Below are positions 14,288 to 22,024 of a stretch of DNA of 22,030 nt, one piece after another. Under the pieces are notes generated by a model. The model was not told the origin of the DNA, made no database searches, and worked only from the letters and a program-made list of their open reading frames with translations. Source of the DNA: JASHVB01 sp049522565 (lineage in GTDB: Bacteria > Pseudomonadota > Alphaproteobacteria > Acetobacterales > Acetobacteraceae); the NCBI GenBank assembly GCA_049522565.1, contig JBEKNT010000059.1, forward strand, positions 1-22,030, in the 5' to 3' direction. How positions within the stretch are numbered: the first letter of the stretch is position 1; each line of letters begins with the position of its first letter. A program made the position numbers and the translations under genes.

Positions 14288-15087
14288 TACTCCCCGATGC
14301 TCAGCAGCGCGCCGCGCACCCGCGCCTGGTGGAACTGCTGGGCGAACAGCAGCGCCGCCGCCAGCAGCCACACCGCGTTCAGCGCGAAGGCCGCGGCCAG
14401 GTGGTCCCAGCGCACCACGCCGTCCAGCAGCACGCCGCGCATGCCCTCGAACACATGCGCGGACGGCAACGCCCACGCCACCGGCTGCAACGCGCGCGGC
14501 AGCACGGCGACCGGATAGAACACCGCGGAGAACGGCGTCAGGCCGAACAGCACCGACCACGCCAGCGCCTCCGCCCCCGCGCCGTGGCGCAGGATCAGCG
14601 ACACCACGGCCAGCGCCACCCACCAGCCCATGATCATCAGGTTGATGAAGAACAGCACCAGCACGGGCCCCAGCGCGAACAGGTTGTAGGCATATAGCGC
14701 CCAGGCGATCAGGATCGCCGGCAGCACGCCGGCGACCATGCGGATGATCGACATGCCGATCAGCGCCGACACCAGCTCCCACGGGCGCAGCGGACTGACG
14801 AACACGTGGCCGAGGTTGCGCGACCACAGCTCCTCCAGGAAGCTGATCGCCACGCCCATCTGCGACCGCAGCGCCACCTCCCACAGCAGCACGCCGCCCA
14901 GCAGCGTGGCGCCGGCCAGCGCCGCGCCGCTGCCCATGCGGGCGGCGAGGAAACGCGCGGTGAACCCCCAGATGCACATTTGCAGCACCGGCCAATAAGC
15001 CAGCTCCAGCACGCGCGGCCAGGAGTGGCGATACAGCGCGAGGTGCCGGTACAACATCCCCCACACGCGGCGGGTACTGCTCTGCAT
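14287..15087 (-). CDS. ABC-2 type transporter permease
   Basis: A 266-aa inner-membrane protein with about six hydrophobic segments (for example VLELAYWPVLQMCIWGF, GATLLGGVLLWEVAL, MVAGVLPAILIAWALYAY, FFINLMIMGWWVALAVV). The late motif FGLTPFSAVFYPVAVLPRAL, followed by ALPSAHVFEGMRG, is the ABC-2 signature around 185-215. The start follows GGAGACAAGGACGCC. Members move lipids, polysaccharides or drugs together with a separate ATPase. No ATPase adjoins; the only one in the window is at 20759-21529 on the same strand, 5.7 kb upstream in transcript direction, and is its likely partner. The 170 bases upstream, after the tctA stop, show no clear promoter. The stop codon lies at the edge of the composite repeat. 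Confidence 0.88.
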   Translation of the reverse strand: MQSSTRRVWGMLYRHLALYRHSWPRVLELAYWPVLQMCIWGFTARFLAARMGSGAALAGATLLGGVLLWEVALRSQMGVAISFLEELWSRNLGHVFVSPLRPWELVSALIGMSIIRMVAGVLPAILIAWALYAYNLFALGPVLVLFFINLMIMGWWVALAVVSLILRHGAGAEALAWSVLFGLTPFSAVFYPVAVLPRALQPVAWALPSAHVFEGMRGVLLDGVVRWDHLAAAFALNAVWLLAAALLFAQQFHQARVRGALLSIGE

Positions 15088-15257
15088 GGCGTCCTTGTCT
15101 CCTGCGCGCGTCCGCGTCCACCGGTCCGGGATGCCGGCAGGGTGGCGCGGAAAACCGGCCGGTCAAGTCCGCCGCCTTGCCGGTCGCGACAGCGCGCCAC
15201 CCGTGACACGAGCGCCGCAATCCACCGGCAGGTGCTGCGGTGATGGCTCGGCGCGGT

Positions 15258-16766
15258 CTATCCGGCCGCCGACAGCCTTTGCCGCCGCGCCGCCACCCCA
15301 CGCGCGACCTGGGCCGCCAGGATGGCCACGGTCAGCGCCAGGAACCCCGCGCTGATCGGATGCGTCAGCAGGATCGTCGGATCGCCGCGCGAGATCAGCA
15401 GGCTGCGCCGCAGGTTCTCCTCCAGCAACGGCCCCATCACCAGGCCCAGGATCAGCGGCGCGGGACGGCAGCCCAGCGCCGTCAGGATGTAGCCGGCCAC
15501 GCCGAACCCGGCCGCCAGGATCACGTCCCACGCCGAGTTCGCCAGGCTGTAAACGCCGATGCAACTGAACGCGATGATGCCGGGATACAGCAGGCGGTAC
15601 GGCAGGCGCAGCAGGCGGATCCATAGCCCGACCAGCGGCAGGTTCAGCACCAGCAGCATGGCGTTGCCGATCCACATGCTGGCGACGACGCCCCAGAACA
15701 GGTCGGCATGGTCGGTCATCACGCCCGGGCCGGGCGTGATGCCCTGGATGATCAGCGCCCCCAGCATCAGCGCATTGGCCGCGCCGGCGGGAATACCCAG
15801 CGTCAGCATGGGAATGAAATGGGTCAGCGCGGCGGCGTTGTTTGCCGCTTCGGGGCCCGCGACGCCCTCGATCGCGCCGTTGCCGAAGCGCGTGGGATCG
15901 CGTGCCAGGCTGCGCTCCAGCCCGTACGAGGCGAAGGAACTGATCAGCGGCCCGGTGCCGGGCAGGACGCCCAGCGCGCCGCCCAGCGCGGTGCCGCGCA
16001 GGATCGGCTTCCAGCTCGCGGCGAGGTCCTCCCGCCGCGGCAGCAGCCCGCGGACCTTGCCCAGCGTCTGCGCCTGCGCCGGCGCGTGGTGGTGTTGCAG
16101 CCGCCAGACGATCTCGGCGACCGCGAACAGGCCTACCGCGACCACCACGAAATCCAGCCCATCGTACAGGTTGGGCAGCCCGAAGGTGAAGCGCTGGACG
16201 TTGCTGTTGATGTCGGTGCCGACGGTGCCCAGCAACAGCCCCAGCACCACCATGGCGAGCGAGGTCAGCGCCGGCCCGTCCGACAGCGTGGCGGCGGACA
16301 CCAGCGCCAGCACCATCATGGAGGTGTATTCCGGGGCGCTGAAATCCAGCGCGATATCGGCGAGCACCGGCGAGAACAGCGCGATGATCAGCACCGCGAC
16401 GCAGCCGGCGAAGAACGACGACAGCGCCGCGATGCACAAGGCCGGCCCGGCGCGGCCCTGGCGCGCCATCGGATGGCCGTCGAAGCAGATCACCACCGAG
16501 GTCGGCTCGCCCGGCATGTTCAGCATGATCGCGGTGGTGGAAGCGGCGTGATGGGCGCCGTAATAGATGCCCGACAGCATGATCAGCGCCGATACCGCCG
16601 GCATTTTGAAGGTGATCGGCAGCAGCATGGCGATGGTGGTCAGCGGTCCGAGGCCGGGCAGGATGCCCACCACCGTGCCGAGCGTCGCGCCGATCACGCA
16701 GTACAGCAGGTTGGCCGGCGTCAGCGCGACGTGGAAGCCGGCAATGATGCTGCCCAGGATGTGCAT
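15258..16766 (-). CDS. tctA: tripartite tricarboxylate transporter, large membrane subunit TctA
   Basis: A 502-aa integral membrane protein, the family length, with about twelve hydrophobic segments. The start at 16766 gives the usual opening (MHILGSIIAGFHVALTPANL). Typical TctA segments follow: GILPGLGPLTTIAMLLPITF, GIYYGAHHAASTTAIMLN and MPGEPTSVV, then in the second half GVLPGTGPLISSFASYGLER and HFIPMLTLGIPAGAANALML. The two GLGP/GTGP repeats reflect the internal duplication of the family. It forms the channel that uses the ion gradient to import an organic acid delivered by the periplasmic TctC protein. It begins 16 bases after the tctB stop and is the last gene of the operon. No strong ribosome site is visible, so coupling with tctB is likely. 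Confidence 0.95.
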   Translation of the reverse strand: MHILGSIIAGFHVALTPANLLYCVIGATLGTVVGILPGLGPLTTIAMLLPITFKMPAVSALIMLSGIYYGAHHAASTTAIMLNMPGEPTSVVICFDGHPMARQGRAGPALCIAALSSFFAGCVAVLIIALFSPVLADIALDFSAPEYTSMMVLALVSAATLSDGPALTSLAMVVLGLLLGTVGTDINSNVQRFTFGLPNLYDGLDFVVVAVGLFAVAEIVWRLQHHHAPAQAQTLGKVRGLLPRREDLAASWKPILRGTALGGALGVLPGTGPLISSFASYGLERSLARDPTRFGNGAIEGVAGPEAANNAAALTHFIPMLTLGIPAGAANALMLGALIIQGITPGPGVMTDHADLFWGVVASMWIGNAMLLVLNLPLVGLWIRLLRLPYRLLYPGIIAFSCIGVYSLANSAWDVILAAGFGVAGYILTALGCRPAPLILGLVMGPLLEENLRRSLLISRGDPTILLTHPISAGFLALTVAILAAQVARGVAARRQRLSAAG

Positions 16767-16782
16767 CAGCGTGCTGATTGCG

Positions 16783-17226
16783 TCACGGCAACAGCTCGCC
16801 CGGCGACAGGCCCAGCCCATAGACGAAGATGCCGCATGCCATGGCGCCGAGCACCAGCAGCGACAGCACGACCTCGATGGCACGGAAGCGTGGGCCGGCA
16901 GCGCAGGCGCACAGCACCAGCCACAGCACCGCCAGCAGCAGGCCGCCGCGTTCGATGATCAGCCCGAACCCGACGATCGCGGCGACCAGGCACGCCAGCG
17001 GCCGCAAGGCGCCGCGGAACTCCGGCGGCACATCCGGAACGCGCAGCCCGCGCAGCAGGATGCCGGCGGCCAGGATCATCAGGGCGGTGCCCAGCATCAC
17101 CGGGAAATAGCCGGGCCCCATATGGCTGGTGGTGCCAACGCCATAGGTGCGGCCCAGCAGGATCGCGCCCAGGCCGATGCCGGCGAACAATGCGCCGCTG
17201 AGCGCCTCGCGTCCGATGCGCGGCAT
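16783..17226 (-). CDS. tctB: tripartite tricarboxylate transporter, small membrane subunit TctB
   Basis: A 147-aa protein with about four hydrophobic segments. The early GALFAGIGLGAILLGRTYGV is followed by SHMGPGYFPVMLGTALMILA, where GPGYFP is the family hallmark. After it come ACLVAAIVGFGLIIERGGLL and a final hydrophobic pair. The protein partners TctA in the membrane. Start is ATG 17226; a GTG directly before it at 17229 is equally possible. It begins 22 bases after the tctC stop and stops 16 bases before tctA, so the three are one transcript. Low sequence conservation is normal for the subunit. The C-B-A order supports the call. Confidence 0.93.
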   Translation of the reverse strand: MPRIGREALSGALFAGIGLGAILLGRTYGVGTTSHMGPGYFPVMLGTALMILAAGILLRGLRVPDVPPEFRGALRPLACLVAAIVGFGLIIERGGLLLAVLWLVLCACAAGPRFRAIEVVLSLLVLGAMACGIFVYGLGLSPGELLP

Positions 17227-17248
17227 CACCGGCCGGCCCGCACGGCCG

Positions 17249-18220
17249 TCACTCCGCCTTGAGGTGGGCGTTCTGGATCAGCTTTGCCCATTTGGCCGAT
17301 TCCGAGTCGATGAACGTCGCGAAGGCCGCCGCCGTGCCGGGTTCCGCTTCCAGCGATTGCGTGGCGAGGCGCTGCTGCATCTCCGGGGTCTTCAGGGCGG
17401 CATTCACGCTGGCATTCAGCGTCGCGATGACGTCCGCCGCGGTCTTGGCCGGTGCCAGCAGGCCGTACCAGGTGCTGGCCTGGTAGCCGGGCAGGCCGGA
17501 CTCGGCGACCGTGGGGACCTGCGGCAGCGCGACGGAACGATGCACGCCGGTCACCGCGATGACGCGCAGCTTGTCGTCTTTCAGGTAGGGCGTCACCAGC
17601 CCGACATCGGCGAACATCAGATCGAGATGCCCGCCGATCAGATCGACCAGCCCTGGCGCCAGCCCTTTGTACGGCACGTGCACCATCTGCACGCCGGCGT
17701 CGTAGGCATAGAGTTCCGTCGCCAGATGCGGCGACCCGCCGACGCCGGAGCTGCCGTAGTTCAGCTTGCCCGGATGCGCCTTGGCATAGGCGGTGAGGTC
17801 GGCCAGCGTCTTCACCGGCAGCGCCGGATCGACCGCCACCGCAAAGGAACTGCTGCCGACCAGCGCGACCGCGGCGAAACGCTGTAGCGGGGCGGGTGTG
17901 GTGTCGTTCTGCAAGTGGTCGCGAATGGTCAGCGGACCGGCGGCGCCGAGCAATAGCGTGTAGCCGTCGGGCGCCGCCTTGGCGACGAAATCGTCGGCAA
18001 CCGCACCGTTGGCGCCGGCGCGGTTCTCCACCACAACGGATTGCTTCAGCGCCTGCTGCAACGCGCTGCCGACCAGGCGGGCGACGAAATCCGCGCCGCC
18101 GCCGGGGGCGAACTCCACCACGATACGGATCGGCTTGTCCGGATAGGATGCCGCGCGCGCACCGCCCGCCAACGGCGCGATGAGCAGGAGCAGAATGGCG
18201 AGGCTTAACTTGGATCGCAT
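17249..18220 (-). CDS. tctC: tripartite tricarboxylate transporter substrate-binding protein (Bug family, TctC)
   Basis: A 323-aa periplasmic binding protein. Residues 1-23 (MRSKLSLAILLLLIAPLAGG with ARA) are a signal peptide. The mature protein opens with SYPDKPIRIVVEFAPGGGAD, then GSALQQALKQSVVVENRAGA, and the NYGSSGVGGSPHLATELY region, all Bug-fold hallmarks. Bug proteins bind small carboxylates such as citrate, aspartate or aromatic acids between two lobes. Residue content does not reveal the ligand. The start has AGGAGA upstream and overlaps the PrpD stop by one base (TGATG), giving translational coupling. Next are tctB and tctA. Longer open frame upstream in the same frame is a shadow of prpD. 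Confidence 0.95.
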   Translation of the reverse strand: MRSKLSLAILLLLIAPLAGGARAASYPDKPIRIVVEFAPGGGADFVARLVGSALQQALKQSVVVENRAGANGAVADDFVAKAAPDGYTLLLGAAGPLTIRDHLQNDTTPAPLQRFAAVALVGSSSFAVAVDPALPVKTLADLTAYAKAHPGKLNYGSSGVGGSPHLATELYAYDAGVQMVHVPYKGLAPGLVDLIGGHLDLMFADVGLVTPYLKDDKLRVIAVTGVHRSVALPQVPTVAESGLPGYQASTWYGLLAPAKTAADVIATLNASVNAALKTPEMQQRLATQSLEAEPGTAAAFATFIDSESAKWAKLIQNAHLKAE

Positions 18221-19638
18221 CAGGCGCTTCTCCTGGGAGTCGATGGCGTTGGCTGCGCGCCGTCGCAGAGTTTTGCGACGAAGGCGGCGAATCCCAGATC
18301 GAGCAGCGCCGGTTCGCCGCGCATCAGGTCGCCGAGCACCGAGCCTGCCGCGGGATACACCGGCGCCGTGGCATCGTGCAGCTTGCGTTGGAACGCCGCC
18401 GCATCGAGCGGCCGGTCGGGACTGCCGATCGCGCTGCGGCACAGGCTGTGCAGCCGGCGCTGGTCGCGCAACTGGATCGAAATCCGCGTCGCCCGGTCGT
18501 GCGGCGGAGGTAGCGCGGGCGTCAGCAGAGTCACCTCGATCCGCTCGCGCAACGCGGCGATCGCGGGGTCGTGCAGGCTGGCGGCGGCGCAGGCCGCGGC
18601 GCCGGCGTCGCCACGCAACAGCGCGGAGGCGACCACATGCGGCAATGAAAAGCGCGCCGCCAGCGTCGTTTCCGGCTGGCGGTTCAACAGCCGCGTGGCC
18701 AGCTCGTGGGTTTCCACCACGACGGTCTCGATCGCATCGAGCGCGCCGGAAGCGGGCAGCGCGGGATGCAGCGCCAGGGCCGCCTCCGCCGCCGAATGGG
18801 TATGCTGGCAGCAGGCATAGGCCTTGGTGTAGCCGTCGAACACCGCCCATCGCCCGCCCAGGCCATCGCGGAGTTCCTGCGGCCGCGTGTCGCACCCGAG
18901 GATCGCCGCATACACATCGCCAGGCGCATCCGGATTGCCGCCGAAGCCGCAGCCATGCAGCTCGACGCTCATCATGCCGCTCCATGCACCGGCGGCGGGC
19001 CACGCGTTGCGCACCAGCGCGCCCGACAGCGCATGATTGCGCGGCCCCGCGTTGACGAAGGTGCTCGCCATGGCCAGCACGTTCAGCAGCGACGCGGGAT
19101 CGAGGCGGCGTAGCAGCGCCACCCCCATGGCGGCGCCGACCGCGCAATACTGGGCGTGCGTGTGCACCACCAGCGCGGGAGCGTTCCAGCAGCGCGCGAT
19201 GCGCGTCTCGACCTCATAGCCGAGCGCCAGCGCGGTCAGCACGTCGCGCACCGGACGGTCGGTGGCCTCCGCCTCGGCCAGCAACGCCGGCAGGATGTGC
19301 AGGCCGGCGTGGCACGGCACCGGGCGATAGCCCTCGTCGAGTTCGAGCCAGCAGGCGGCGACGGCATTCGCCACCGCGGCCGACATGCGATCGGTGCGCG
19401 CGTGGCCGCCGCGGAAGATCGTTGCCTCCGGCTGCGCTGTGCGACGCAGCGTGGCGGCATGCAAGCGCGCCACCTCGGGTTCGTCGCGCGCGGCGACCAT
19501 GGCGCCGACATCGTCCGCCAGGATCGCGGCGGCGCGGCGGAGCACGTCCGGGGGCAGGTGCGAGGGCGGGTAGGTCGCGGCCCATTGCGTCAGCTCTTGC
19601 AAGCCGGTGGCCACCCGAGTCCGGTCGTCGGTGTTCAT
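18220..19638 (-). CDS. MmgE/PrpD family protein (2-methylcitrate dehydratase / cis-aconitate decarboxylase-like)
   Basis: A 472-aa protein, normal for the family. Early segments read ILADDVGAMVAARDEPEV, and the conserved HAGLHILPALLAEAE and ALALGYEVETRIARC regions follow. The second-domain motif includes FDGYTKAYACCQHTHSAAEA, where the family usually reads K-x-Y-x-x-C-x-x-x-H-x-x-(I/L)-D-A; Glu at the last position is a slight departure. Relatives are PrpD, which dehydrates 2-methylcitrate, and cis-aconitate decarboxylase, which makes itaconate. Many bacterial homologs have unassigned substrates. It is the first gene of the prpD-tctC-tctB-tctA operon, with stop overlapping the tctC start. It probably modifies the imported acid in the cytoplasm. 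The start was taken at ATG 19638, which has only a weak ribosome site. It diverges from the deacetylase-family gene. Confidence 0.88.
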   Translation of the reverse strand: MNTDDRTRVATGLQELTQWAATYPPSHLPPDVLRRAAAILADDVGAMVAARDEPEVARLHAATLRRTAQPEATIFRGGHARTDRMSAAVANAVAACWLELDEGYRPVPCHAGLHILPALLAEAEATDRPVRDVLTALALGYEVETRIARCWNAPALVVHTHAQYCAVGAAMGVALLRRLDPASLLNVLAMASTFVNAGPRNHALSGALVRNAWPAAGAWSGMMSVELHGCGFGGNPDAPGDVYAAILGCDTRPQELRDGLGGRWAVFDGYTKAYACCQHTHSAAEAALALHPALPASGALDAIETVVVETHELATRLLNRQPETTLAARFSLPHVVASALLRGDAGAAACAAASLHDPAIAALRERIEVTLLTPALPPPHDRATRISIQLRDQRRLHSLCRSAIGSPDRPLDAAAFQRKLHDATAPVYPAAGSVLGDLMRGEPALLDLGFAAFVAKLCDGAQPTPSTPRRSA

Positions 19639-19765
19639 CGCGTCATCGGTTCGACGTTTCCCTGCGGCGCCGCAAGCGCGTCATGCGTCGCGGCGCGCAT
19701 CTGACCAGCCGATGCAGCGCATGGCAAGTCGCCGCCGGCACGTACTTGTGACCCGGAGTCGCTCG

Positions 19766-19780
19766 TGCGCATCATGCGCA
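19766..19780. promoter_or_regulatory. perfect dyad in the divergent promoter region
   Basis: TGCGCA (19766-19771), TCA, TGCGCA (19775-19780): two identical palindromic hexamers in a 15-base perfect symmetric arrangement. It lies in the 196-base region between the divergent starts of the PrpD-family gene (19638) and the deacetylase-family gene (19835). The position suits an operator for both. No regulator gene is adjacent, so the binding protein is unknown. Confidence 0.4.
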
Positions 19781-19834
19781 ACGGCTTCGCGCGCCATACG
19801 CCGAAGCACGATCGTTCTTGCAAGGGGGCACGTC

Positions 19835-20728
19835 ATGCAGCCGCGCGTTTATGGTCCGTATCCATTTCTGCCGATCACCCGGCGCAAGCAGTTCACCTGG
19901 CCCGGCGGCGCGCGCCTCGCGGTGTGGGTGATTCCCAATCTCGAGTTCTTCCACCTCGACGACGTCATGCCGGGCGCCAACAACGAGCGCATCGCGCCGG
20001 CGCATGCGAAGGTGCCGAACATCCGCAACTGGTCGCTGCGCGACTACGGCAATCGCGTCGGATTCTGGCGGATGCTGGAGATGCTGACGCGGCATGGCAT
20101 CCGCGCCACCGCGGCGTTGAACAGCGACCTGTGCGACCACCATCCGGAGATGATCGAGGCCGCGGTGGCGCACGGTTGGGAATTCATCGGGCATTGCCAG
20201 ACCAACGCGACACGGCTGAACGAAATGGCGCCGGAGGCCGAGCGGGAGGCGATCCGCGCCACGCTGGATCGCATCAGCCGGGCAGCGGGGCGGAAGACCG
20301 TCGGATGGCTCGGCGCCGGCCTGGCGGAGACCTGGCACACGCTGGACCATCTGGCGGAGGCGGGTGCGGAATACGTCGCCGACTGGGCCAGCGACGACCT
20401 GCCGTTCCGCATGACGCCGGAGCGCGGCAGCATCATGTCGATCCCCTACACGCTGCATTGCAACGACACGGTGCAGTTCTTCGATCAGAAGGCGACGGCT
20501 GCGGAGTTCGGCGAGGTGATGCGGCGGCAGTTCGACCAGCTTTACAAGGAAAGTGCCGAGATCCCCCGCGTGATGGCGGTGGCGCTGCATCCGTTCGTCT
20601 CCGGCATGCCGTATCGCATCGGCGCGGTCGATGCCGCGTTCGGCTATTGCCGCACGCATCCGGGCGTTTGGTTCGCGACCGGATCGGAGATCGTGCGGCA
20701 TTACCGGCAGGCGGTGCCGGAGGATTGA
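19835..20728 (+). CDS. polysaccharide deacetylase family protein, PuuE/allantoinase-like branch
   Basis: A 297-aa protein. The start is fixed by AAGGGGG 7-8 bases upstream. The opening QFTWPGGARLAVWVIPNLEF (19-38) is typical of the PuuE-like branch, as is GNRVGFWRMLEMLTRHGIRA (72-91). ALNSDLCDHHPE at 94-105 and EFIGHCQTNA at 116-125 (His120) match the later family motifs. The canonical TFDDG metal motif of true chitin or peptidoglycan deacetylases is not present. In characterised PuuE the reaction is metal-independent allantoin hydrolysis; other branch members are unassigned. No signal peptide is visible, so it should act in the cytoplasm. It diverges from the prpD-tct operon and probably belongs to the same pathway. 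Its stop is 30 bases from the end of the convergent ABC ATPase gene. Confidence 0.82.
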   Translation: MQPRVYGPYPFLPITRRKQFTWPGGARLAVWVIPNLEFFHLDDVMPGANNERIAPAHAKVPNIRNWSLRDYGNRVGFWRMLEMLTRHGIRATAALNSDLCDHHPEMIEAAVAHGWEFIGHCQTNATRLNEMAPEAEREAIRATLDRISRAAGRKTVGWLGAGLAETWHTLDHLAEAGAEYVADWASDDLPFRMTPERGSIMSIPYTLHCNDTVQFFDQKATAAEFGEVMRRQFDQLYKESAEIPRVMAVALHPFVSGMPYRIGAVDAAFGYCRTHPGVWFATGSEIVRHYRQAVPED

Positions 20729-20735
20729 GGCTCTG

Positions 20736-20753
20736 CCGGAACTCCCGTTCGGG
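20736..20753. terminator. small hairpin between convergent stops, weak candidate
   Basis: CCGGAAC (20736-20742) and GTTCGGG (20747-20753) pair with one mismatch and a TCCC loop. It fills the 30-base gap between the deacetylase-family stop and the ABC ATPase stop. Short stem and no T-tract, so termination is doubtful. Confidence 0.25.
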
Positions 20754-20758
20754 CTACG

Positions 20759-21529
20759 TTACATGTTGGCGGCAGTCGCAACCGGCGGCAGCGCAGGATC
20801 GCTGCTGCGCCGGTCGCGCGCGATGTCGAGGAACACCTCCTCCATGTCGTCGCGATCGTAGCGTTCCAGCAGTTCCTGCGGGCTGCCGCGATCGACGATG
20901 CGGCCGCGCTTCAGCATCAGCACGTGGCTGCACAGCCGTTCGACTTCCGACATGTTGTGCGAGGCGAGCAGGATGGTGCAGCCGGATTCGGCGCGGTAGC
21001 GCTCCAGCCAGGTGCGCACCCAGTCGCCGGTGTCGGGGTCGAGGCTGGCGGTTGGCTCGTCGAGCAATAGCAACTCCGGGCGGTTGATCAGCGCCTTGGC
21101 CAACGCGACGCGGGTCTTCTGCCCGGCGGAGAGCTGGCCGGCCGGCCGGTCCAGCAGCGCGCGCAGGTCCAGTTCGTCGGCCAGTTCGCCGATGCGGTGC
21201 GCCAGGCGGGGGACGTTGTAGAGGTGGCCATAGACCCGCAGGTTCTGCGCCACGGTTAGCCGTTGCGGTAGCGACACGTAGGGCGAGGAAAAATTCATCC
21301 TTGCCAGCGCGGCGAAGCGGTCGCGCGCCATGTCGTGGCCAAGCACGCTGATCGAGCCGGCGGTCGGCACCAGCAGGCCGAGCAACATGGCGATGGTGGT
21401 GGTCTTGCCGGCCCCGTTGCCGCCGAGCAATCCGAGCGTGGCGCCGGCGGGCGCGGCGAAGTCGATGTCGTCGACTGCCAGCACGTCGCCGTAGCGCTTG
21501 GTCAGATGGCTTACCCGGATCGCGTCCAT
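20759..21529 (-). CDS. ABC transporter ATP-binding protein (ABC-2 export type)
   Basis: A 256-aa cytoplasmic ATPase. Start ATG 21529 gives MDAIRVSHLTKRYGD; longer frames to 21655 run through non-coding DNA. Walker A is GGNGAGKTTT at 36-45. The signature is QLSAGQKTRVALAKAL and Walker B is LLLLDEPTASLDPD, followed by the H-loop in ILLASHNMSEVERL. The C-terminal MEEVFLDIARDR is typical of DrrA/NatA/NodI-like export ATPases. These power ABC-2 permeases. No permease is adjacent; the likely partner at 14287-15087 lies on the same strand beyond the prpD-tct cassette. The gene follows the small hypothetical gene by about 10 bases (stop at 21540), so they are probably cotranscribed. The ribosome site is weak. 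Confidence 0.9.
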   Translation of the reverse strand: MDAIRVSHLTKRYGDVLAVDDIDFAAPAGATLGLLGGNGAGKTTTIAMLLGLLVPTAGSISVLGHDMARDRFAALARMNFSSPYVSLPQRLTVAQNLRVYGHLYNVPRLAHRIGELADELDLRALLDRPAGQLSAGQKTRVALAKALINRPELLLLDEPTASLDPDTGDWVRTWLERYRAESGCTILLASHNMSEVERLCSHVLMLKRGRIVDRGSPQELLERYDRDDMEEVFLDIARDRRSSDPALPPVATAANM

Positions 21530-21539
21530 GCGGCAGGGA

Positions 21540-21962
21540 TTAGGGCGGGTGGCGACCGGCGCCAAGGGCAGGCGAGGGGCCGGGCCGGCGGTTCCCGGCG
21601 CCAGGCGCAAGCGGGGGACGGCTGGCCAGCACGAAGCCTCCCCGGGATTCGGCAATGGCGACGACGGCGTCGCGGCCCGGCGCCTCCGGCCAGAGGACCA
21701 GCCGCGTCACCCCGATGCGCAGCGCCGCCAACGCCTGGCCGCTGCCATCGGCGCAGTCCAGGATGTCGGTGCACGGCACATCCGGATGTCCGGCCCGCGC
21801 AGCCGCCACCAAGGCCCGCCACCAGCCGCACCCCGCGTACAAGCCTGCGCCCGGCGCGGAGAGCAGCGTCACCGACCGTCCGGCCGACAGCGCACGCTGC
21901 GCGTCGGCCAGGCTGTGCACCACCACCGCGGGATACAGGTCGTTCACTTGGTGTGCTCTCAT
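21540..21962 (-). CDS. conserved-type hypothetical protein, 140 aa
   Basis: The ATG at 21962 gives MRAHQVNDLYPAVVVHSLAD and then AQRALSAGRSVTLLSAPGAG, GCGWWRALVAAAR, CTDILDCADGSGQALAALRI and GVTRLVLWPEAPGRDAVVAI. I recognise this arrangement as a small uncharacterised protein widespread in Acetobacteraceae-type genomes, but no function is known to me. No signal peptide or transmembrane segment is evident. The DC-A-x-G-x-A-L-x-A-L-R-x-G stretch is the most conserved-looking part. The tail from about residue 118 is Pro/Gly-rich. An AAGG lies directly against the ATG, too close for normal use; a GTG six codons in is an alternative start. It ends 10 bases before the ABC ATPase start, forming an operon with it. 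Confidence 0.65.
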   Translation of the reverse strand: MRAHQVNDLYPAVVVHSLADAQRALSAGRSVTLLSAPGAGLYAGCGWWRALVAAARAGHPDVPCTDILDCADGSGQALAALRIGVTRLVLWPEAPGRDAVVAIAESRGGFVLASRPPLAPGAGNRRPGPSPALGAGRHPP

Positions 21963-21987
21963 CCTTGCTGGAAACGGTCGCCATATC

Positions 21988-22024
21988 CTGTCATTGCGAG
22001 GCGCGCTGCGCCGCAGCAATCCCC
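21988..22024. repeat. REP-like palindromic intergenic repeat, copy 2
   Basis: Same element as at 3561-3597 (32 of 37 positions), here with CATTGCGAGGCGCGCTGCGC and ending GCAGCAATCCCC. Arms ATTGC/GCAAT and GCGC/GCGC can pair. It lies just upstream of the small hypothetical gene at the right edge. Confidence 0.65.

Noticed and set aside
17249..19147. A 632-aa fusion upstream of the Bug protein
   Set aside because: The first 310 codons are an out-of-frame shadow of the PrpD-family gene. The Bug protein starts at 18220 with its own ribosome site and signal peptide.
10829..20728. An allantoin degradation pathway (amidohydrolase plus PuuE-like protein)
   Set aside because: The genes are 7.8 kb apart with unrelated neighbours, and each family has several other substrates. 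Nothing else of purine catabolism is present.
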